Shown here one piece after another: positions 57,889 to 64,000 of a DNA stretch of 64,000 nt. Origin of the DNA: Achromobacter sp. UMC46 (GTDB taxonomy: Bacteria > Pseudomonadota > Gammaproteobacteria > Burkholderiales > Burkholderiaceae_B). The position numbers were made by a program, and so were the translations under genes. Within the stretch, counting starts at the first letter, position 1. The number at the start of each line of letters is the position of its first letter. The stretch spans positions 434,001 through 498,000 of the forward strand of contig NZ_LZZS01000003.1 of the NCBI RefSeq assembly GCF_014170335.1, read 5' to 3'. The notes beneath the pieces were generated by a model. That model was given only the letters and a program-made list of their open reading frames with translations. It did no database searches and was not told where the DNA came from.

Positions 57889-58176
57889 ATGAACTCGCCC
57901 CAACCTGCCTCTGCCTTGACGCCGACTCCGGCCGGCAACATCCTGATCGTCCGCCTGGGGCCGCAAGACGCGATAGACCCTTTTGCAAAAGCGCGCGAAG
58001 CGGCCAATGACGGCATCCTGTCCAAGCCGCCCGGCGAGTTGGCAGCCCCCGCCGCCCGGGCAGAGCAAGCGCATCCGATTCGGATTCCGCTTGCCGTGGC
58101 TTTAGCGGCGATGTTGTGGGTGTTGGGCGCCATCGTCCTGCTGACCCTTGCCTTGGGCTATCGGCTATTGACCTGA
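57889..58176 (+). CDS. small putative membrane protein
   Basis: 95-aa predicted protein (GTG 57880 would add three residues). The first 65 residues are Ala/Pro-rich and polar (NILIVRLGPQDAIDPFAKA), followed by a single C-terminal helix IPLAVALAAMLWVLGAIVLL and a short tail, i.e. a tail-anchored arrangement. No ribosome site is evident and I recognise no family, so it could be a chance frame. The flanking 57649-57888 and 58177-58418 hold nothing I can identify. Confidence 0.4.
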   Translation: MNSPQPASALTPTPAGNILIVRLGPQDAIDPFAKAREAANDGILSKPPGELAAPAARAEQAHPIRIPLAVALAAMLWVLGAIVLLTLALGYRLLT

Positions 58177-58418
58177 GGCAACCGCCGCAGGATCTGCAAG
58201 CGCAGGCATTTTTTTCCGAAATCTCAGTGTCAGACTGCAATATCGCCTAGCCTGGCAGCACCGCTGCAGGATTCTTGCTCCCCCTATCCATATCCCTATT
58301 ATGGTTGCATCCACTCGGTTCCCTCACGGTTTTTCCTGGTGGCGAACGTGTCCGGGAGTGCGTGATATAAAGAGGCCCCAGAATCAGAGGCGCGTGTTGC
58401 GCCGTCAGCCACGCAGCC

Positions 58419-59654
58419 ATGCCTAAATCTGAAAAGGGTCGCGCCCTTCCCGCTGGTTGGAGCGCTCTCGCTCATAAAAGTTGGTCGCGGGGCGATGCGC
58501 AAAGCGCAATTAACATTGTCCTGGCAGACTTGAACCGTCAAGGTGCGCATAAGCCGTTGGGGACCATTCTCCAGTTCGCGTTTTATCTCTTTGAGGTTGG
58601 CGATTTTGAAGCGGCTGCGCGCGTCCTGGAAGGTGCCCGGGCTGGCTATCCGCGAGATCCGCAGTTGCTGCTCAATTTAGCCATCTGCCTCACCAGGACG
58701 AAACGGTATGACATCGCTAGCGATCGACTTGCGGAGCTGATCGAAATACAACCGAACAACATGGTTGCATGGGACGCTCTGTGCACCTTACGTAGTGCTC
58801 AAGATCGACTCGACGACGCCGCTCAAGCTGGGACCCAAGCGCTGAAATTGAAGGATGATGGCCAACCTAAAGCGCCTTCGAACTGGAACGTGCCGGCCGA
58901 AAGCCCATCCGCTTGGCTACGCGCCACCGGTAAAGACTCGAATTCCGTCCTCTCGTTTTCGCTTTGGGGCTCAGGCCAAAGCTACTTACGCGGCGCGATC
59001 GACAACACATTGGCAGCGGCAGTCTTGTATCCGGGCTGGCGCGTCCGTTTCTACCTCGACAACACTGTCCCGGTTGAAGTGCGCGAAGCGCTGTCAATGC
59101 TGGGGGCCGACATACGGATGGAAACTGCGGGCCAAAGCGACCGCCAGCGTCTGACCTGGCGTTTCAAAGTCGCCGACGATCCGCAAGTCGGACGATTCGT
59201 TGTGCGCGATGCCGACTCCGTTGTGAACCAGCGCGAACGATCAGCGGTAGAAGCATGGATTGCGTCGGACCGCTGGTTTCACGTCATGAGGGACTGGTGG
59301 ACGCACACGGATCTGATGCTTGCTGGAATGTGGGGCGGGATCGCCGGCGCTCTACCCAACATGGAACGTCTGCTGAAAACATATTCGCCACCGGCGGTGG
59401 CGAGCAGGACCATCGATCAGTGGTTCCTGCGAGACCAGGTTTGGCGATATGTCCGTACCAGCTGCCTCGTTCATGATCGTTGCTTCCCGGTGCAGCACGC
59501 TGTGCCTTGGCCCGATCCTGCGCCGACGGGTGAAACGCATGTGGGAATGAACGATCACATTCTGGCGACTGATATCCAGGCGGCCAGATTGCGCGACGCG
59601 CTGAGCCTTCGCATGCCAGATTGGCGTGAACAACTGGCGTGCCTAGCCCTGTAA
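58419..59654 (+). CDS. TPR protein with glycosyltransferase-like C-terminal domain
   Basis: 411-aa protein. Residues about 15-150 are three or four tetratricopeptide repeats (GDFEAAARVLEGARAGYPRD; LLLNLAICLTRTKRYDIAS; AWDALCTLRSAQDRLDDAAQ). The C-terminal half looks like a GT-A-type nucleotide-sugar domain: YLRGAIDNTLAAAVLYPGWR then RFYLDNTV, and FVVRDADSVVNQRE with an Asp-x-Asp-like RDAD motif and a following W-rich segment (FHVMRDWWTHTDLMLAG). GC and codon use differ from the neighbours, suggesting transfer. No sugar-synthesis genes are adjacent; the acceptor is unknown. It lies between the TetR gene and its decayed copy. Confidence 0.7.
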   Translation: MPKSEKGRALPAGWSALAHKSWSRGDAQSAINIVLADLNRQGAHKPLGTILQFAFYLFEVGDFEAAARVLEGARAGYPRDPQLLLNLAICLTRTKRYDIASDRLAELIEIQPNNMVAWDALCTLRSAQDRLDDAAQAGTQALKLKDDGQPKAPSNWNVPAESPSAWLRATGKDSNSVLSFSLWGSGQSYLRGAIDNTLAAAVLYPGWRVRFYLDNTVPVEVREALSMLGADIRMETAGQSDRQRLTWRFKVADDPQVGRFVVRDADSVVNQRERSAVEAWIASDRWFHVMRDWWTHTDLMLAGMWGGIAGALPNMERLLKTYSPPAVASRTIDQWFLRDQVWRYVRTSCLVHDRCFPVQHAVPWPDPAPTGETHVGMNDHILATDIQAARLRDALSLRMPDWREQLACLAL

Positions 59655-59734
59655 AGGCGCCTTGTTCTTATATGTCGGGACTCGCGTAACCCTATCGCTT
59701 TTTGAGTCTGGCATTGCCCGCGCAACGCCGACTC

Positions 59735-59996
59735 GGCGACGAGGGCACCGATGCTTTGACGCTGGGTCGGCATGCCGAAAAGGCGGGCATCTCCAAACCC
59801 GTCGTCTACGATAATTTCGGGATGCGCAACGGGCTGCTGGCCGAGCTCTACCAGGGTTTCAACTTGCGCCAGACCGCGATCATCGGCGCCGCCGATTCGC
59901 TTTCGCATGCGGCCGTGGCCGGTGAAATCACCGAAGCGCAAGCGCGCTAAGAGCATTTTCAAACTATCGTGAGCACGGTCAGGCGAAGCAAGGATA
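59735..59996 (+). pseudogene. decayed second copy of the TetR gene at 57022
   Basis: From GACGAGGGCACC at 59738 the sequence follows 57142 onward closely (DEGTDALTLGR-AE-AGISKPVVYD-FG-RNGLLA-LYQ-F--RQTAII), then jumps in frame to the parent's last part (GAADSLSHAAVAGEITEAQA). The jump corresponds to loss of about 249 bp (parent 57290-57538), with TCG at both edges. A TAA then replaces the parent's first Glu of REEL, and the residual tail (HFQTIVSTVRR) continues after it. No ribosome site or N-terminal arm remains. Non-functional. Confidence 0.8.
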
Positions 59997-60013
59997 GCGC
60001 GTAGGCGCGTGCC

Positions 60014-61834
60014 TCATTCCTGGGGCGCGTCGCGTGACGAACGCTGGTGCGCCGTGCCGCCAGCGGCGCTCAGGTTGTAGGCCGTATTGACCAGGCCGAT
60101 GTGCGAAAAACCCTGCGGGAAGTTGCCCACCAGCCGCTTGCGCGCCACGTCGTACTCTTCGGCCAGCAGGCCAAGATCGTTGCGCAGCGACAGCAGGTGG
60201 TCGAACAGGCGGCGCGCATCGTCCAGCCGGCCCTGCATGATGTAGGCATCGGCCAACCAGAAGCTGCACGCCAGAAACGCGCCTTCATCGCCCGGCAGGC
60301 CGTCGTCGCTGTGGCGGGTCGAATACCGCAGCAACAGGCCGTCGCGCAGCAGTTCGCGTTCGATGGCCTGCACGGTGCCCGTCACGCGCGGATCGTCCGC
60401 AGGCAGGAAGCCGACCTGCGGAATCAGCAGCAGGCTGGCATCCAGCGCCGTGCCGCCGTAGTACTGCACGAAAGTATTCCGCGCGGCGTCATAGCCATGC
60501 GTGCAGATGTCGCGACGGATCTCGTCGGCCAGCGCCCGCCAGCGGTCCACCGGCCCTTCCAGCCCGAAGCGTTCGCAGGATTTCACGGTGCGGTCCAACG
60601 CCACCCAGCACATCAACCGTGAATGCGTGAACGCGCGGCGCGGCCCGCGCATTTCCCAGATCCCGTGGTCGGGCTGGCGCCAGAGCTTCTCAAGCGGTTT
60701 CAGCAAGACCTTCTGCATGCGCCAGGCTTCGGCCAGCGGGGCAAGGTCGGCGACGCGTGCGGCGTGCAGGGTCTCGATCAATTCGCCATAGACATCCAGC
60801 TGCATCTGCCCGGCAGCGGCGTTGCCCAGGCGCACCGGCACGCTGCCCTCATAACCGGGAAGCCAGGGAATGTCGTGTTCAGGCAGCCAGCGTTCGCCAG
60901 CGATGCCGTACATGATCTGCAATTGGTTCGGGTGCCCGGCCGCCGCGCGCAGCAGCCATTGGCGCCAGGCCTCGGCTTCCTCGCGGTAGCCGGCGTTCAA
61001 GAGCGCATACAGCGTCAGGGCCGAATCGCGCAGCCAGCAATGCCGGTAATCCCAGTTGCGACTGCCCCCCAACTGTTCGGGCAGCGAGGTCGTGGGCGCC
61101 GCGACGATGCCGCCGGTGGGCTGGAAGGTCAGCAGCTTCAGCGTGATCAGGGACCGCACGACGGCATCGCGCCGTTCGCCCGGTCCGTTACTCCAATGAC
61201 AGCGTTTGCACCATTCATGCCACCACGAGATCGTGCGGTCCATGCTTTCCATGCGGTCGGGCACGAAATGCGGCATCTTGTGCGAACGGTGATACGACAA
61301 GGTGAAGGGGACGGTCTCGTCCTTCCTGACGGTGAATTCGGCCACGCTTTTCATGTCGCGCCCGGCCAGCGGCACGGCCGTATGCAGTTCGACGGCATCC
61401 GGCCCGGCGATGGCGCTCAGCCCATAATCGCGCCGGCGCACCCAGGGCACAGCCTGCCCGTAGTTGAAGCGCAGCGTCAACTCCATCCGCATGTCCACCT
61501 GGCCCGACTCGCCCTGCACGATGCGCACGACGTCAACGCGCTCTTCGTCGTCGCTCAACGGCATGAAGTCGTAGACGCGCACCACCCCGCCCGGTGTTTC
61601 ATGGCGCGTTTCCAGTACCGCCGTATCCGGCAGATAGCGGCGCGTGGTGATGGCGCCAGGGACGCCGGGCGCCAGCAGCCAGCGGCCATGGCTGTCGTCG
61701 CCCAGCAGCGCCGCGAAGCACGCCGGCGAATCGAAATGCGGCAGGCACAACCAATCAATGGAGCCGTCGCGCGCCACCAGCGCGGCCGACAACATGTTGC
61801 CGATCAGGCCATAGTCTTCGATAGGCTTGGACAT
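60014..61834 (-). CDS. glycoside hydrolase family 15 protein (glucoamylase/trehalase-like)
   Basis: 606-aa cytoplasmic enzyme of the bacterial GH15 group. The N-terminal beta-domain begins PIEDYGLIGNMLSAALVARD and GSIDWLCLPHFDSPACFAAL, the usual family opening. The (alpha/alpha)6 barrel from about 220 has SRNWDYRHCWLRDS and GYEGSVPVRLGNAA, and a general acid/base pair is expected in FLACSFWLADAYIMQGR and LGLLAEEYD. No signal peptide. Substrates include trehalose or alpha-1,4-glucans. It begins 4 bp after the SDR stop, a recurrent SDR-GH15 pairing. Confidence 0.9.
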   Translation of the reverse strand: MSKPIEDYGLIGNMLSAALVARDGSIDWLCLPHFDSPACFAALLGDDSHGRWLLAPGVPGAITTRRYLPDTAVLETRHETPGGVVRVYDFMPLSDDEERVDVVRIVQGESGQVDMRMELTLRFNYGQAVPWVRRRDYGLSAIAGPDAVELHTAVPLAGRDMKSVAEFTVRKDETVPFTLSYHRSHKMPHFVPDRMESMDRTISWWHEWCKRCHWSNGPGERRDAVVRSLITLKLLTFQPTGGIVAAPTTSLPEQLGGSRNWDYRHCWLRDSALTLYALLNAGYREEAEAWRQWLLRAAAGHPNQLQIMYGIAGERWLPEHDIPWLPGYEGSVPVRLGNAAAGQMQLDVYGELIETLHAARVADLAPLAEAWRMQKVLLKPLEKLWRQPDHGIWEMRGPRRAFTHSRLMCWVALDRTVKSCERFGLEGPVDRWRALADEIRRDICTHGYDAARNTFVQYYGGTALDASLLLIPQVGFLPADDPRVTGTVQAIERELLRDGLLLRYSTRHSDDGLPGDEGAFLACSFWLADAYIMQGRLDDARRLFDHLLSLRNDLGLLAEEYDVARKRLVGNFPQGFSHIGLVNTAYNLSAAGGTAHQRSSRDAPQE

Positions 61835-61838
61835 AGGC

Positions 61839-62657
61839 TCAACCCGCGCCGCGAAACGCGGGGTACAGCGTCATCCCGCCGTCGACGAACAAGGTCGTTC
61901 CCGTCACGTAGTCGGAGTCGTCGCTGGCCAGCCACGCCACGGCGCGCGCCACGTCTTCCGGTTCGCCGATGCGGCCGTAAGGAATCAGCTTCAGCAGCGA
62001 CGCCAGGCTTTCCGGGGTATTCCACGCCGGCGCATTGATGGGCGTCCGTATCGCCCCGGGCGCCACGGAATTGACGCGAATTTTCAGCGGCGCCAGTTCC
62101 TGTGCCAAGGACTGCATCAGCAGCGACACGCCCCCTTTAGAGGCCGCGTAGTTGGTCTGGAACGCCCACGGAATCACTTCGTGCACCGAGCTGATGAAAA
62201 TGATCTTGCCCACCGCCGCGTCCGCAGGCGGCGGATCCGCGCGGTTCAGGAAAGCCCGCACCGCAGCGCGGGCGCACAGGAACTGCCCGGTCAGGTTGGT
62301 GTCGATCACCGCCTGCCATTGGTCCAGCGTCATGTCTTGAATGGCGGCCGGCCGCTCGATGCCGGCGTTGTTGACGAGTATGTCGATGCCTTGGAAGTGC
62401 TCGGCCGCCACGCGGAACAGATGGTCGACGTCTGCCTCGCGGCTGATGTCGGCGGCCGCGGTGACGGCCTCGCCGCCCGCGCGCGCAATCATCTGCGCCA
62501 CTTCGGCGCCCCGCCGTTCGGCGTCTTCATTGGGGCGGTGGTTCACGACCACCCGCGCGCCCGCCGCCGCCAGGGCCAGGGCGATACCGCGCCCGATTCC
62601 GGAACTGGCGCCGGTGACGACCGCCACGCGCCCGGACAGATCGACTGCATGCCGCAT
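61839..62657 (-). CDS. short-chain dehydrogenase, glucose-1-dehydrogenase-like
   Basis: 272-aa classical SDR. ATG 62657 has AAGGAGA ten bases upstream; the frame extends further without a ribosome site. Cofactor loop TGASSGIG (15-22), NNAG at 96-99, catalytic Ser156 or Ser157, and Tyr170/Lys174 in NYAASKGG. The C-terminal YVTGTTLFVDGGMTLYPAFR is typical of glucose 1-dehydrogenases. It precedes GH15 with a 4-bp gap; released glucose could be its substrate, which is inference. Confidence 0.88.
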   Translation of the reverse strand: MRHAVDLSGRVAVVTGASSGIGRGIALALAAAGARVVVNHRPNEDAERRGAEVAQMIARAGGEAVTAAADISREADVDHLFRVAAEHFQGIDILVNNAGIERPAAIQDMTLDQWQAVIDTNLTGQFLCARAAVRAFLNRADPPPADAAVGKIIFISSVHEVIPWAFQTNYAASKGGVSLLMQSLAQELAPLKIRVNSVAPGAIRTPINAPAWNTPESLASLLKLIPYGRIGEPEDVARAVAWLASDDSDYVTGTTLFVDGGMTLYPAFRGAG

Positions 62658-62808
62658 GCTGCGCTCTCCTTGCGGTGAGCGGGTCCGGTGCTGCTGACGT
62701 GCGGATCCGCAAACGCCGCTTTCGATAGCCAAGCTTGCAGCTTAGTCCCGGACGGGCCTCGGTTCAACCGCCCGGGGCGTCGTGGCATGTTTCACCGATG
62801 CCTGGCAC

Positions 62809-63216
62809 TTATTTCGCCGCTACAACCTTGATCTCGACGGCCAGTTCAGGGCGCGCAAGCGCCGCCACGCCCAAGATCGTCCAGGCGGGAAAGTCACCTC
62901 GGATGTACTGCTCCTTCACCGCGCGGAAGTCGGCCAGGTCTGCCCCGACATCGACGTGATAAGAAACCATCTCTACCACGCGGGTGAAATCCAGGCCCAG
63001 GTGCCCCAGGATGGCGTCAATGCGCTGGAAGGCCAAATCGGCCTGTTCGCGGGGAGACTCCGGAATGGAACCGTCTGGCCGCAGGCCGATCTGGCCCGAG
63101 ATGAACACCATTCCATTGGCCGTGACCGCCGGGGAATACTGGAAGAGATCGAAAACTCGGTTGCCGCCGAAGGTGGGCTCGTTCTCCGTCAGACGCAGAC
63201 GTTCTATCTTGCTCAT
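62809..63216 (-). CDS. RidA-superfamily (YjgF/YER057c) protein
   Basis: 135-aa trimeric-type protein. Family elements are the N-terminal strand, FISGQIGLRPDGSIPESPRE, and WTILGVAALARPELAVEIKV. In true RidA an Arg binds the 2-imino acid carboxylate within VARLPKxxxVEIE. Here that position reads AALARPELAVEI, with Leu at the Arg position and Arg two places later, so 2-aminoacrylate deaminase activity is doubtful. It may belong to a catabolic Rid subgroup. Monocistronic as far as visible. Confidence 0.85.
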   Translation of the reverse strand: MSKIERLRLTENEPTFGGNRVFDLFQYSPAVTANGMVFISGQIGLRPDGSIPESPREQADLAFQRIDAILGHLGLDFTRVVEMVSYHVDVGADLADFRAVKEQYIRGDFPAWTILGVAALARPELAVEIKVVAAK

Positions 63217-63239
63217 TGAGGGTCCTGATCATGCAGGTT

Positions 63240-63259
63240 GTTGCCAAGGGCCTGGCAAC
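63240..63259. promoter_or_regulatory. GTTGCCA-N6-TGGCAAC dyad upstream of the RidA-like gene
   Basis: A perfect 7-bp inverted repeat with a 6-nt spacer, 24 bp before the RidA-like start. It may be an operator or a hairpin in the leader. The rest of the 365-bp gap (63217-63581) contains no gene I can support; near 63350-63420 a short hydrophobic frame (YIVSYLLLACTLRYGLRPW) may be a remnant but matches nothing I recognise. Confidence 0.35.
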
Positions 63260-63581
63260 ACAGACTCTACAGGATCGCCTACACGCCGCCGCGCAGCCAG
63301 TTCCCCGGCGCGTCCCCGCGGTGCGCCTTGAAAGCCCCGTTCCGCTGCCGGCTACATCGTCAGCTACCTGCTGCTGGCATGCACGCTGCGGTACGGGTTG
63401 CGCCCCTGGGTGACGGGTCCGGAAGGTAGCGCGCGTACTCGGGGCAAGGATGATTTCATTCAAAGCCGCTTGAAAACGTACAAGCCTCGGGACGGCATGC
63501 GCGTTACGCTGTGGATTGGCCGGCCCATATGCCCGCCCCCCAGCGGTTCCCCTTCCCTGCCTCTACCCGGAGTCATTGACC

Positions 63582-64000
63582 ATGAGCACCATCACTACCC
63601 CCGACGGCGTGCAGATCTATTTCAAGGACTGGGGCCCCAAGACGGCCCAGCCCATCATGTTCCATCATGGCTGGCCCTTGTCCAGCGACGACTGGGACGC
63701 CCAGATGCTCTACTTCGTCGCCAAGGGCTTTCGCGTCATCGCGCATGACCGCCGCGGCCATGGCCGCTCCAGCCAGGTCAGCGACGGCCACGACATGGAC
63801 CACTATGCGGCCGACGCGTCGGCGGTGGCCGAACACCTGGATCTGCGCAACACCGTCCACATCGGCCATTCCACCGGCGGCGGCGAAGTCGCGCGCTATG
63901 TCGCCAAGTTCGGCCAGCCGCAGGGCAGGGTCGCCCGCGCCGTGCTGGTCAGCGCCGTGCCGCCCCTGATGGTCAAGACCGACGCCAACCCCGGCGGCAC
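63582..64000 (+). CDS. alpha/beta hydrolase, non-heme chloroperoxidase-like (partial)
   Basis: The first 139 codons of a ~275-aa enzyme cut by the right edge. CGGAG lies ten bases before ATG 63582. [20 protein letters not shown] and [18 protein letters not shown] (oxyanion region) are followed by [12 protein letters not shown] and the nucleophile elbow [12 protein letters not shown], the signature of cofactor-free perhydrolases/chloroperoxidases (CpoF-like). Such enzymes make peracids or act as esterases. The acid and histidine lie beyond the window. Confidence 0.9.
   Translation, partial: MSTITTPDGVQIYFKDWGPKTAQPIMFHHGWPLSSDDWDAQMLYFVAKGFRVIAHDRRGHGRSSQVSDGHDMDHYAADASAVAEHLDLRNTVHIGHSTGGGEVARYVAKFGQPQGRVARAVLVSAVPPLMVKTDANPGG

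Overview
The window looks like the chromosome of a betaproteobacterium of the family Alcaligenaceae, most likely Achromobacter or a close Bordetella relative. The evidence is the high GC content, four intact Bug-type (TctC) periplasmic receptors plus a broken one, a MexEF-OprN-type pump under a MexT-like LysR regulator (the AxyEF-OprN arrangement), Bordetella-style autotransporters, and many small catabolic operons each paired with a GntR or LysR regulator. This placement rests on gene content only. I saw no tRNA, rRNA, CRISPR array, intact insertion sequence or phage.

Layout. 1-5162: an AapJ/AapQ-like amino-acid ABC transporter, divergent from a class V PLP enzyme, an O-acetylhomoserine sulfhydrylase and an exported hydrolase. 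5180-10790: an AraC regulator beside a tightly overlapping operon (AhpD-like protein, acyl-CoA-dehydrogenase-like flavoprotein, SsuBAC/TauABC-like ABC importer), probably for organosulfur use. 10804-15382: two exported or anchored proteins of unknown role, a TerC-UspA pair and an NhaR-like regulator. 15355-22649: a sugar-acid or hydroxyproline-type locus (aldonate dehydratase, RraA-like aldolase, two Bug receptors, DapA-family enzyme) bracketed by two GntR regulators with visible palindromic operators. 22704-25529: an autotransporter.

26047-29450 is a lower-GC insert with two divergent enzyme/regulator pairs (isochorismatase-like hydrolase/HxlR and SDR/TetR), clear operators and a truncated aldehyde dehydrogenase. 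29582-37035 is the LysR-controlled RND efflux operon. 37036-38686 is a gene graveyard: an alkylsulfatase tail, an attC-like element, a HAD fragment with a mutated nucleophile and a frameshifted Bug fragment surround an intact SMI1/KNR4-like gene. 38687-51082 is the most interesting locus: one LysR gene between a leftward arm (single-chain biotin acyl-CoA carboxylase, tandem-fused class III CoA transferase, Bug receptor) and a rightward arm (DUF35 protein, thiolase-like protein lacking the catalytic cysteine, 3-hydroxyacyl-CoA dehydrogenase, Bug receptor). It looks like a complete uptake, CoA-activation, carboxylation and chain-cleavage pathway for an unidentified carboxylic acid.

51083-64000: an EAL-domain remnant and dispersed repeats beside a pertactin-type autotransporter, further fragments (DUF695, amidohydrolase), a P-loop kinase-like protein, a quinone reductase-TetR pair and a decayed second copy of that TetR gene about 2 kb away, a TPR/glycosyltransferase-like protein, an SDR-GH15 operon, a RidA-like protein, and the start of a chloroperoxidase-type hydrolase that runs off the right edge.
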